Of a stretch of DNA of 11,786 bases, positions 1 through 6,750 are shown in pieces; the stretch's first letter is position 1; every line of letters begins with the position of its first letter. Source of the DNA: Bacteroidota bacterium (GTDB taxonomy: Bacteria; Bacteroidota; Bacteroidia; Bacteroidales; Prolixibacteraceae); NCBI GenBank assembly GCA_030695265.1, contig JAUYTA010000389.1, positions 1 through 11,786 on the forward strand. Direction: 5' to 3'. The position numbers and the translations under genes are program-made. The notes under the pieces were generated by a model. The model did not search any database and was not told where the DNA came from. It saw nothing but the letters and a program-made list of their open reading frames with translations.

Positions 1-582
1 GAATTAAGTAAACTTGCAAAAGATAAAAACCAATATAACACGGCAGCAAAACAAGCTGAAATCGATTTTTCACTTCCATGCCCAAAATGCAGCGAGTTGC
101 CTGAAGGCCAAACCTGTTCACCCATTTTGCATATCCGCAATCACAACATTTGTGATTACTGGTACAGCGTTCAGAAGAAAGAAGTAGCCAAATCGAAGTC
201 GGCATTTATTAAAATTGTTGATGATCCGCGGATTACCAAAGTTGGTAAGATAATCCGAAATACCAGTATCGACGAACTTCCACAATTGATCAATGTGCTG
301 AAAGGTGACATGTCGATTGTCGGAAACCGGCCACTTCCGGTTTATGAGGCAGAATTATTAACTAAAGATGCCATGTCGAAACGATTTTTAGCTCCTCCGG
401 GAATAACCGGACTATGGCAGGTTGAACTTCGTGGAAGAGGTGGCGACATGTCGGAAGAAGAACGCATGCGCCTCGACAATGAATATGCCGATCACTTTGC
501 CGGTAATAACTATTCGTTTTTCTATGATTTGAACCTGATTTTAAGAACAATCCCGGCACTTTTCCAGAAAGATACGGTGTAA
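1..582 (+). CDS. Polysaccharide-initiating sugar transferase, 5'-truncated by window edge
   Basis: The frame is open from base 1 to TAA at 580-582, giving 193 codons; the true start lies outside the window. The family (bacterial sugar transferase, PF02397) transfers a sugar-phosphate from a UDP-sugar to undecaprenyl phosphate at the inner membrane, the first step of capsule, EPS or O-antigen synthesis. The C-terminal catalytic core is clear: DDPRITKVGKIIRNTSIDEL, then LPQLINVLKGDMSIVGNRP, then PPGITGLWQVELRGRGGDMS, and a final segment ending LFQKDTV. Four cysteines (window residues 27, 30, 39, 51) lie in the linker before the core; I believe such a Cys-containing linker is usual in this Bacteroidota subgroup. 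The N-terminal membrane hairpin is off-window. The next gene is on the opposite strand with its stop 3 bp away, so this is the last gene of its transcript. The exact sugar cannot be told. Confidence 0.93.
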   Translation, partial: ELSKLAKDKNQYNTAAKQAEIDFSLPCPKCSELPEGQTCSPILHIRNHNICDYWYSVQKKEVAKSKSAFIKIVDDPRITKVGKIIRNTSIDELPQLINVLKGDMSIVGNRPLPVYEAELLTKDAMSKRFLAPPGITGLWQVELRGRGGDMSEEERMRLDNEYADHFAGNNYSFFYDLNLILRTIPALFQKDTV

Positions 583-585
583 ACC

Positions 586-945
586 CTATTCCGTTTTTAC
601 TAATTTTCCGGTGAAAACCAGTTTATTATTCCTGACTGAATACAGGTAAATTCCCAGATTTAAACTTGTGAGATTTATCTTAATTGTGTTTTCACCTCGA
701 ATTATTTCGAAGTTTTCTTTGCTTAGGATTTTCATTCCTGAAAGGCTGAAAACCGAAAAAATCAAATCTGATTTTGAATCAGCCTGAAGCCTTACGAACA
801 ATTCATCTTTTACCGGATTTGGAAATACAACTATTCCTGATTGACTTTTCGGAATAATCGGCTGTCATACCATCATTCAATAAATTGCGGGCAAAATAAT
901 TATTTCGGATATCAACATCTGCGCTGGCAGTGTACGAAGAACTTG
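586..945 (-). pseudogene. T9SS type A C-terminal sorting domain, frameshifted fragment of a secreted protein
   Basis: Read on the minus strand, codons 840 down to 586 encode SGIVVFPNPVKDELFVRLQA, then a typical beta-rich tail with VFSLSGMKI, NLGIYLYSV and GKLVKTE before TAG. This is the type IX secretion C-terminal signal that directs export through the outer membrane, after which it is normally cleaved. Its FPNP motif sits at 814-825. Upstream that frame stops at 865-867, but the neighbouring frame carries plausible protein (SSYTASADVDIRNNYFARNL and then NDGMTADYSEKS). The two join as EKS/SGIVVFPNP if one extra base near 841 is removed. The upstream frame is itself stopped just before about 945, where nucleotidyltransferase sequence begins on the other strand. 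Only the last ~115 codons of a normally much larger protein remain, so the cargo is unknown. The left limit is the real gene end; the right limit is approximate. Confidence 0.72.
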
Positions 946-1018
946 TTTTATTTTGGCGGTAGGAATGGGAAGCCGCTATGGAGGACTAAAACAACTGGAT
1001 GGTTTGGGACCAAATGGA
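932..1018 (+). pseudogene. N-terminal fragment of a sugar-nucleotide-type nucleotidyltransferase
   Basis: The plus-strand frame reads CFILAVGMGSRYGGLKQLDG followed by LGPNG. This matches the N-terminal nucleotide-binding signature of NTP-transferase family proteins (usual form LAAGMGSRYGGLKQLD.LGPNGE), which activate sugar phosphates to NDP-sugars. Only about 29 codons survive. The position of the expected ATG reads GTA (932-934), one residue of the signature is A to V, and the frame reaches a stop at 1028-1030 after a few unrelated codons. Homology ends at 1018, exactly where truncated HTH-gene sequence begins on the opposite strand. It is a non-functional remnant. Its left edge overlaps possible T9SS-protein sequence, so the limit is uncertain by roughly 15 bp. 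Confidence 0.6.
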
Positions 1019-1216
1019 ATTGCCGGTTGAGGTCAGCTTATAAAGCTTGGCCTTGGACGTTGGATAACCATGTTCTTTCAACAACTCCAGAGCGTCGTTC
1101 AGTGTGATGGTATCGATGTTTGATGGATTGGATACCGGCTTGGGAAAAACGCCGGAGATCGCTTCGCTTACAATTGCCCTCAGCTCGTCGGGCGTGGTTA
1201 GAATAATGTTTGACAT
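986..1216 (-). pseudogene. Excisionase-like helix-turn-helix protein, C-terminally truncated
   Basis: From ATG at 1214-1216 the protein begins MSNIILTTPDELRAIVSEAI and continues through a linker to TITLNDALELLKEHGYPTSK, AKLYKLTSTG. The last part is the first half of the MerR/excisionase-like DNA-binding fold common in Bacteroidota mobile elements. That family usually continues with a short wing (roughly QIP.RK.G.KLVFSR), which would complete DNA binding. Here, after STG (codon 1022-1024), the frame runs into the antisense of the nucleotidyltransferase remnant (NSIWSQTIQLF) and stops at 986. An upstream TTG at 1223-1225 is also in frame, but the ATG fits the family start. The protein is probably inactive because the wing is missing. 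No clear ribosome-binding site is seen, as is normal in this phylum. Confidence 0.6.
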
Positions 1217-1437
1217 GATACTCAAGTTTTAAATTACACATAGTACTGATAAAATTTAAGTGTAAAATAAAAATGAATACAATTGATAATCAAATAGATA
1301 AATAAACTTACATGAAAAAGCAAATGGTGGCAAATAAGATCAAAATTAACCGTGTAAAGTTTTAAAGGTGCTTTTTTATTTACTTGTAAATGAAAAATTA
1401 TGCCAATCGTAACAGATGTAAAGCTGAAAAATTTATT
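1217..1437. other. AT-rich gap with a possible 5' relic of a regulator gene
   Basis: About 220 bp without a convincing gene. At 1312-1365 (plus strand) an 18-codon frame reads MKKQMVANKIKINRVKF and stops. It faintly resembles the first residues of short XRE-type regulators (..INRIKVVLAEK..), which would make it a beheaded relic, but it is too short to support the assignment. I see no clear promoter or terminator in the rest. Confidence 0.2.
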
Positions 1438-1845
1438 TTATTCTTTATTCTTTTTATTTTGAAGCTGCTTCAGAATCTGGTCGGGAGGAAAGATTATTGT
1501 ATCCTTCAAAACACTGGATTGAACGGGGGTAATAAATTCTTCCCTAATCCATTTATCAAGAGTTGGCCGCGAGATTTTCAGCATCCTGGCTATCTCTTTT
1601 TTGGATACAATCATTTCGCCGTTAACGGTCTGGATAAGTTCCCTGTTAATTGCTATGTATCTTTTCAGGTTAGTTATCGCCAAATCAATATTTTGAATCC
1701 GGGGAGTAATTTTCTTCTTTACGGATATTTCAATAGTTTCCATGTCATAATCAGCCAATTCGGGATTTTGCTGAAGCTCGGCTACAATAACATCATAAAT
1801 TGCAGTCTGCCTGGCTGATATTTTGTATTGCTTGCGTCGGGGCAT
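1438..1845 (-). CDS. Small helix-turn-helix DNA-binding protein (135 aa)
   Basis: The protein starts MPRRKQYKISARQTAIYDVI and has a charged helical N-terminal two thirds. A HTH follows at about residues 81-103: VSKKEIARMLKISRPTLDKW, then IREEFITP and a short wing-like IIFPPDQILKQLQ. This layout (helical oligomerisation region plus a C-terminal HTH_17/MerR-like reader) suggests a DNA-binding accessory or regulatory protein. No catalytic motif is visible. ATG at 1843-1845 lies one base after the TAA of the upstream gene fragment (TAATATG), so the two were probably co-transcribed and translationally coupled. The overlapping plus-strand frame at 1390-1818 has no recognisable features and is taken as a shadow. 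The cellular role is unknown; an autoregulator or accessory factor of the adjacent ATP-binding gene is a guess. Confidence 0.72.
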   Translation of the reverse strand: MPRRKQYKISARQTAIYDVIVAELQQNPELADYDMETIEISVKKKITPRIQNIDLAITNLKRYIAINRELIQTVNGEMIVSKKEIARMLKISRPTLDKWIREEFITPVQSSVLKDTIIFPPDQILKQLQNKKNKE

Positions 1846-1846
1846 A

Positions 1847-2335
1847 TTAATTCTTTAGTTTATCTAACGCATATTCCGATAGAAAATATCCTCCGGTTTT
1901 CTTTGCACCCCTATATTCAATCAGATTATTTTCTTTCAGAATTTTTAAATACCTTTCTATGGTAGTTTTTGCCTTTCCTATTCGCTCAATAAGTTCTATT
2001 CTATTGATTCCCTTTTGATTGTGGATAATTCTTAGCACATTTACCAATTCATTGATTACAGCTCCATTTAAAGCTCCATTTATAACCCCATTTATAGCCC
2101 CACCACTACCAATAAAGAACATATAATACTTATTATCAGCTATTTGAATAGATTGCTCTTCTCCTTTTATAGCACCATTTAAAGCGTCACCCCGTTCCAA
2201 AAAGGCGGAATGTATCGGAAGTGTTGTTATAAAATAACTGTGATTTTCGTCTGTTTCAAAGCGAGGTTCAGGAGAGCCGTTCTTTGCCATTTCCTTGCGG
2301 ATAATTGGAATGCCTGTTCCCCTGCCTTCAATCAA
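1847..2335 (-). pseudogene. C-terminal part of an AlbA_2/RecG-like ATP-binding transcriptional regulator
   Basis: The surviving 162 codons start (L)IEGRGTGIPIIRKEMAKNG then SPEPRFETD and YFITTLPIH. This is the end of the HATPase_c_4-like domain found in divergent AAA-4/AlbA_2 regulators. A low-complexity linker follows with a four-residue repeat (GAINGVINGALNGAV), then a C-terminal winged helix at about residues 100-162 (NVLRIIHNQKGINRIELIER, IGKAKTTIERYLKILKENNL, IEYRGAKKTGGYF). Full family members are roughly 400-550 aa; the N-terminal AlbA_2 domain and most of the ATPase-like domain are missing. The frame continues upstream only to a TGA at 2348-2350, inside tRNA-like sequence, and family similarity stops at about 2337. 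The TTG at 2333-2335 is unlikely to be a genuine start. The downstream HTH gene begins one base after its stop. Confidence 0.72.
2061..2100 (-). repeat. 12-bp tandem repeat encoding a (A/V)(I/L)NG linker
   Basis: On the plus strand the unit gctccatttaNa occurs in tandem from 2061, 2073 and 2085 with substitutions, then a partial unit. On the minus strand it encodes GAINGVINGALNGAV within the linker of the ATP-binding protein. A related unit (ALNGAIKG) lies about 90 bp away in the same gene. The 12-bp period keeps the reading frame whenever copies are gained or lost. Confidence 0.7.
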
Positions 2336-2336
2336 T

Positions 2337-2367
<31 letters not shown>

Positions 2368-2376
2368 TTCAAAATC

Positions 2377-2412
2377 AAACACTTACACATTCATTTGTGT
2401 AGGTGTTTTTTT
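2377..2412 (+). terminator. Rho-independent terminator downstream of the tRNA fragment
   Basis: AAACACTTACACA (2377-2389) pairs over 13 bp, with one G-T wobble, to TGTGTAGGTGTTT (2396-2408) around the six-base loop TTCATT. A run of seven T spans 2406-2412. It lies immediately after the tRNA 3' end, so it is most likely the native terminator of the original tRNA gene. It also shields the kinase gene downstream from read-through. Confidence 0.85.
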
Positions 2413-2642
2413 ATGAGTTTGGTTTAACTATTTGCTTTACCAAAAGTCATGAATGCAAAGTAATATTACTACCTGCAAAGCACGCATTAACAACCGTTTA
2501 CTAATTTTTCAACTTTTATTCTTATTTTTCATCCTGAATGTGATTGTCTTTTATTAGCTATTCGCTGCTTAACAGCTGAGATACAAATAATTGATATCAT
2601 TTTTCACAGTTTCTATTCTGGATTTTAAAGCACGGAAAAACG

Positions 2643-4787
2643 ATGTACAAAAATATTATCTGGCCTTTTCTGTTTTTATTAATTATTGTAACTGCTTATT
2701 CTGCCTCCTCTCAGGAAAAAATTACCAATACTCAAACAGACAGTCTCCGTAAAGAATTAAATATCAAAAAAGGATCCGATAAAATCTCCACTCAATTGGA
2801 TCTTGCGCTTCGAATCATGGAAAGTGACGGACCTGAAGCGCTAAGCCTCACAAATTCTGCGCTATCTGCCGCTAAAACTGCGAATAATAAAAACCTGGAA
2901 ATGCTTGCTCATTTGACCCTGGGAAGAATAAGTGAAGTAATGGAAAACAAGGATCTTGCTGAGACCCATTATGATTCAGCCTTAACAATCGCAGAAGCCT
3001 CAGGTGATAATTGGAACAAAGGAGAAATCCTGTTCCGTAAAGGAATATTAACGTACAGTCGCAGGGACGAAATACAGGCACTCGAGTATTTTAATTCCTC
3101 TCTTCAGGCCTGCCGGTTATCAAACAATTACAAAATCATGGGTTCTTCCTACTCAATGATGGGAACAATATTCAGGGTAAATGGGCTGTATGACAGAGCA
3201 ATAGAGTACATCGTCAACTCAAAGCTAAATTATGGAAAAGCAGGTTTCTCAGAGGGCAATGCCTGGTCGGCGTATATATTGGGACGAATATATTCAGACT
3301 TAAAGCTTCCTTTAAAAGCACTCCAATACTTTCAGGAGGCACTGGAAATATATTCCAAAATGGCATCCGTGGATGGAAACCAAAACGGAGTAGCTATTTG
3401 TTATGAACAGATTGGATTACTTAACCTGGAATCGGGTAATTTCAAGGAAGCACACAAGTACATTGACAACACAATGGAAATTTATGTCGCCAATAAATCA
3501 GAATATGGCCTTTCAAACGCCCAAAAGAATCTGGGTATGATTGAATATTCGATGGGGAACTATGAGCTGGCTGAAAAATATTTAAATGAGTCACTCATCA
3601 TAAAAAATAAAGTGGACGATGTACTTAGTTTGCCGACTATCTATGAGTACCTCGGATTGTGCCTCATTGGAAAAGGCCAAATAGATGCTGGATTTAAAAG
3701 TTTATACAAAGGCCTGGAGTTGGCTATTGAAAACAACCAAAAGAAGATACAGTTAAACATTTATTCGAAGTTGACTGAAGCTTATTTGAACATTAATGAT
3801 CTGAAAAACGCTTTTAGCTGCCAGAAAAAACAAATCGAAATTCAGGATTTAATTCTTTCGGGTGCTGCAAACATAAAAATTGAGCAGTTGCAGGCGATTT
3901 ATGAGATTGACAGACAAAACGGACAGATTATAGAGTTGGAAAAACAAAACGAAATTAATTCTCTTATAATAGAAAAGCACAGAAGTTCGCAATTAATAAT
4001 GATTTTAGGAATCGTTGTTGCATTTTTAGTATCCATATCCATTTATTGGTTTTACCATAAAATCCGGAATAAAAACCTCCAACTAAAGGAAACCAACGCT
4101 GCGAAAGACAAATTTTTCGCCATCATTGCACACGATTTACGCGGACCAACCGGGAATCTTGCTACTTTTCTTGAGTATCTCAACGAAACGTATCATCAAC
4201 ACAGTCCGGCAGAGTTAAAAGAAATATTATCAACACTATATAAATCAGCAGAAAATGTAAGTGTTTTGCTTGAAAATCTGCTTATCTGGGCGCAATCACA
4301 ATTGAACAAAATCGAATTCAGTCCGGTGGAATTAAAACTGACCGATGTTATTCAGAATTCTATAAAAGGCTTAAAACAATCTGCCGATAACAAACAGATT
4401 GATATCAAATTTGAATTAGATGATCAGATTTTTGTGCTGGCTGACCACAACATGATTCAGACCATATTGCGCAATCTTCTCAGCAATGCCATTAAATTCA
4501 CTCCCCGCGGCGGTTTGGTAATCATCAAAACCGATGTCAATAACATGAATAACGCAAATATTAGTATTACAGACAATGGAGTTGGAATTGAAAAATCATC
4601 ACTCTCAAAAATATTTGATCTTAGCAATACACATCATACCACCGGCACTGAAGATGAACAGAGTACCGGTTTGGGATTAATCCTCGTCAAAGATTTTATC
4701 GAGAAAAACAAAGGAACTATTACAATAGACAGCGAAAAAGGTAAAGGCACTGTTGTTTCATTTACATTGCCTGCAACGACAACCTGA
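2643..4787 (+). CDS. TPR-containing membrane sensor histidine kinase (714 aa)
   Basis: A complete gene from ATG 2643 to TGA 4787. Residues 1-24 form a signal peptide (MYKNIIWPFLFLLIIVTAYS). About residues 45-400 are tandem tetratricopeptide repeats (for example LKALQYFQEALEIYSKM, GNFKEAHKYIDNTMEIY, GNYELAEKYLNESL), predicted periplasmic and likely the input or protein-contact domain. A coiled-coil segment spans about 410-448 and one membrane span about 450-471 (LIMILGIVVAFLVSISIYWF). The cytoplasmic kinase has the phospho-accepting H497 in HDLRGP, the N-box with N611 and N615 (NLLSNAIKF), G1 box D644 (DNGVGI) and G2 box from G676 (GLGL), so it should be catalytically competent. There is no receiver domain and no adjacent response regulator, so the partner and stimulus are unknown. 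The 230-bp upstream region follows the tRNA terminator; I could not identify a confident Bacteroidota -7 TAnnTTTG promoter. Confidence 0.93.
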   Translation: MYKNIIWPFLFLLIIVTAYSASSQEKITNTQTDSLRKELNIKKGSDKISTQLDLALRIMESDGPEALSLTNSALSAAKTANNKNLEMLAHLTLGRISEVMENKDLAETHYDSALTIAEASGDNWNKGEILFRKGILTYSRRDEIQALEYFNSSLQACRLSNNYKIMGSSYSMMGTIFRVNGLYDRAIEYIVNSKLNYGKAGFSEGNAWSAYILGRIYSDLKLPLKALQYFQEALEIYSKMASVDGNQNGVAICYEQIGLLNLESGNFKEAHKYIDNTMEIYVANKSEYGLSNAQKNLGMIEYSMGNYELAEKYLNESLIIKNKVDDVLSLPTIYEYLGLCLIGKGQIDAGFKSLYKGLELAIENNQKKIQLNIYSKLTEAYLNINDLKNAFSCQKKQIEIQDLILSGAANIKIEQLQAIYEIDRQNGQIIELEKQNEINSLIIEKHRSSQLIMILGIVVAFLVSISIYWFYHKIRNKNLQLKETNAAKDKFFAIIAHDLRGPTGNLATFLEYLNETYHQHSPAELKEILSTLYKSAENVSVLLENLLIWAQSQLNKIEFSPVELKLTDVIQNSIKGLKQSADNKQIDIKFELDDQIFVLADHNMIQTILRNLLSNAIKFTPRGGLVIIKTDVNNMNNANISITDNGVGIEKSSLSKIFDLSNTHHTTGTEDEQSTGLGLILVKDFIEKNKGTITIDSEKGKGTVVSFTLPATTT

Positions 4788-4835
4788 CAACTGATTTCCT
4801 TTGTGAGTATCCGTGAATTTACCCAATGTCAAAAG

Positions 4836-5837
4836 TCATTCAATGGTTTCGTAAAAATCAGGAAGGTCGGTTGCAGGCACTTTCTCTTTGAAAAATGCAA
4901 TCATGGCTTTTGCAACCTTTTTGTCAGTAGCAACATTGTAGTCCTTGTAAAAATCGGAAGGATTTGCCGAATAATTCGATCGGCCACCTCTTCCCTCATT
5001 GTTCTCGTCGCCCGGTTTCGGACTTAAGCGCATTGCGGCGGAAGTTAATTCGATTGAACCAAGGGCTTCCATGTAATATCTCAGAGTGAACTGTAATTTT
5101 GCCCGATCTTCAATCGCCGATTTCACATTGCCCAATGCGTTGCCAAATTTTTCAACTCTTGAAGGATCGGCAGTCACCCATTCGGAGAAGGCCTTTTCTT
5201 CAGCAGCTCTCCGTTCGTAAACTTTTAATTTTTCAAAAGTCTCATTCATGCCAATCCATTTCTTCCAGCCATTTGACGATCCTGCATATTTGCTCGCATA
5301 CATCAACCTGCCTTTCAGGTATTTGCTTTCGCCCACAGCATTGGCTGACCGCTGATCTGATATCGTTTTTAAAACCTCTTCTTTGGCTTTTGAATCTGTT
5401 GCAGCAGCCATCGCCTCCGTTACTTCTTTTGTAACATCTTCAAACCGGTCGAGAAAAGTAACAGTTAAACCTTTGGCCGGAAGTTCTTCTTCGCGGTTCT
5501 TTGCCCAAAAACCGGTTTGCAGATAGTCGTGATCAACGGCGCTTAATTTCTGAATGGCTCCGTAACCGCAATGGTGATTGGTTAAAATAAGTCCGTCTTT
5601 GGAAATTATTTCGGCAGTACAACCGCCACCAAACTGCAGAATTGCATCTTTTAAACTTGACTTATTGATGTCGTAAATATCTCTTGCAGAGAGTTTAAAC
5701 CCTATTTCTGACATTTCTTTACTGTTCAGCTTTTGAATCAGGGGAAGCATCCACATTCCTTCATCAGCACGCAATGAGTTAACCGACAAAATGAGGACTG
5801 AAAGGATTAATAATCCTATTTTTTTAATGTTCATCAT
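4836..5837 (-). pseudogene. S46-family dipeptidyl-peptidase, internally deleted and C-terminally truncated
   Basis: The protein starts MMNIKKIGLLILSVLILSVN with a cleavable signal peptide, then DEGMWMLPLIQKLN and GGGCTAEIISKDGLILTNHH with catalytic-type His89 before Cys90. S46 enzymes (DPP7/DPP11 type) release dipeptides in the periplasm to feed amino-acid fermentation and are about 700 aa long. This frame has 333 codons. After residue 178 (YLKGRL) it jumps directly to MYASKYAGSSNGWKKWIG. The family normally has some 150 residues between these points, including the conserved GGDTDNWMWPRHTGDF segment that carries the catalytic Asp. The frame then ends at FYETIE, well before the C-terminal segment with the nucleophilic Ser. 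Two of three triad residues are therefore missing and hydrolysis is not expected. Its 3' end lies 48 bp from the converging kinase stop. ATG 5835-5837 is chosen; an in-frame ATG follows directly. Family comparisons are from memory. Confidence 0.8.
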
Positions 5838-5928
5838 TGTTAAAGTGGATTTTGTTTTTTTTTAATATTGGATCCGGCAATAATAACAATAAAGCGCCAA
5901 GATAAAAATGAAATTTATTGGTCTTTCT

Positions 5929-6154
5929 AAATGGCGGTGACCATTTTATTAATTGTTAGGTCTTTTATCGGTGAACAATAAGGTAATAAGGTAAAAATCA
6001 AATGTATAACTTTTTCACTAAGGTTAACAAATTGAAAATAAGGTTTCTATGTTTTCAAAAAACCTTATTTTTTCCCATCAAACCTAAGTAGAAAGGCTAA
6101 CAGGGAAAAAGCAACCTTATTCCCTTATTAGTGATAAAAAATGCCGCCATATTT
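5929..6154. repeat. Long imperfect palindrome built on ATAAGGT motifs
   Basis: Three nested levels of self-complementarity share one centre near 6053. The innermost is a perfect 12-bp stem, AAAATAAGGTTT (6035-6046) with AAACCTTATTTT (6060-6071). The middle level pairs AATAAGGTAATAAGGT (5977-5992) with ACCTTATTCCCTTATTA (6114-6130). The outermost pairs ATGGCGG...CATTTTAT (from 5931) with ATAAAAAATGCCGCCAT (6134-6150). The intervening parts also align imperfectly, and the left arm carries about 20 extra bases. This could be a degenerate MITE, a relic of an inverted duplication, or a large RNA hairpin. Limits are approximate. Confidence 0.6.
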
Positions 6155-6156
6155 AA

Positions 6157-6286
6157 TTCTACTGAATAACTGATTAACCAATTCTAAATGAGCAAATTAT
6201 GCAACATAGACTAAAATGAAAACCACCTGAAAAATCGCTGAGTGCTCGGAATGGAATGGATTCGAAAAATCAGTTCTTCAGTAGAA
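6157..6286. repeat. 130-bp element bounded by 19-bp inverted repeats (MITE-like)
   Basis: TTCTACTGAATAACTGATT (6157-6175) is matched in inverted orientation at 6268-6286 with 18 of 19 bases identical and a 92-bp spacer. The interior contains no reading frame of note. The size and terminal inverted repeats fit a miniature inverted-repeat transposable element or solo-end remnant. No clear target-site duplication is seen, so an origin as a stem-loop RNA or a simple inverted duplication is also possible. It starts two bases after the preceding palindrome. Confidence 0.5.
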
Positions 6287-6456
6287 AAGTTATACATTTT
6301 ATTTATACCTTAATATTTCGTACACATTTTATCCGCGTTCCATTGTTTTTTGTGGTTCTATAACGGAAAGTATGGGTAAGTAGAATTAGGTTATGAAACT
6401 CAAATTTATATTAGCTAATAATCTGCTGAAAATATATTTGTATTTAAATAACTCAT

Positions 6457-6515
6457 ACTCACCCCCCTGCCTTGCCGTCAGGCAGGGAAGTCCGCAGGCG
6501 GACTTCGGGGTGAGT
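6457..6515. repeat. Perfect three-way-junction (double-hairpin) palindromic element, REP-like
   Basis: An outer 9-bp stem ACTCACCCC (6457-6465) with GGGGTGAGT (6507-6515) encloses two adjacent hairpins. The first is CCTGCCT/AGGCAGG (6466-6472 with 6480-6486, loop TGCCGTC). The second is GAAGTCCG/CGGACTTC (6487-6494 with 6499-6506, loop CAGG). No base is unpaired at the junction and all pairs are Watson-Crick. The element is far more GC-rich than its surroundings. Similar GC-rich hairpin pairs recur, as far as I recall, in intergenic DNA of environmental Bacteroidota, suggesting a REP-type repeat; bidirectional termination is another possible role. Confidence 0.75.
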
Positions 6516-6750
6516 TGTGAATATCAACTATCGATATCTATTTCTATAATTGGCTTAGGTAATTCTACAAATTTCAACTTTAATTGCATTTTGATTACCC
6601 ACACTATCCGTTATAGAGCCTTGTTTTTTTTCGAAAAGGGAATTTTGTCGTACACCCAAAAAATCTCAACCGAATAAATTATGATTTAATATTATTCCGT
6701 AACTTTCTAATCAATAATCTCATTGAAAACTAATCAACTAAAATTTCACG

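Larger units (their letters stand above)
5838..6750. other. 913-bp gene-free region with three structured repeats
   Basis: AT-rich sequence between the divergently oriented S46 and comF genes, so promoters for both should lie at its ends, although no convincing TTTG/TAnnTTTG pair could be placed. It contains a ~226-bp imperfect palindrome, a 130-bp inverted-repeat-bounded segment and a 59-bp three-way-junction element (listed separately). The segments 6287-6456 and 6516-6750 show nothing recognisable. A 94-codon plus-strand frame at 6393-6677 runs across the GC-rich cruciform and has no family-like features; I regard it as non-coding. Confidence 0.7.

Noticed and set aside
841..1107. An 88-codon plus-strand frame
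   Set aside because: It crosses three different gene fragments (T9SS tail, nucleotidyltransferase, HTH) in a frame that matches none of them; it is a by-product of the junctions.
1390..1818. A 142-codon plus-strand frame
   Set aside because: It is antisense to the HTH gene at 1438-1845, which has a recognisable DNA-binding motif and is coupled to the upstream gene.
986..2335. A novel defence system made of the HTH proteins plus the ATP-binding protein
   Set aside because: Two of the three genes are truncated at junctions and none carries an effector domain, so a functioning system cannot be argued from what remains.
5099..5434. A 111-codon plus-strand frame
   Set aside because: It lies wholly antisense to the S46 peptidase coding region and has the Ser/Leu-rich composition typical of a shadow frame.
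5838..5960. Bacteroidota -33 TTTG / -7 TAnnTTTG promoter for the S46 gene
   Set aside because: Several partial matches exist in this AT-rich sequence, but none has both elements at correct spacing, so calling one would be arbitrary.
5929..6154. CRISPR array based on repeated ATAAGGT units
   Set aside because: The repeats are short, irregularly spaced and arranged as inverted pairs, with no unique spacers of constant length and no cas genes.
6457..6515. Integron attC site
   Set aside because: The two symmetric hairpins lack the R/L box layout and extrahelical bases of attC sites, and no gene cassette or integron integrase is nearby.
6393..6677. A 94-codon plus-strand frame in the intergenic region
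   Set aside because: It runs through the GC-rich three-way-junction element and AT-rich non-coding sequence, has biased low-complexity composition, and shows no family motif.
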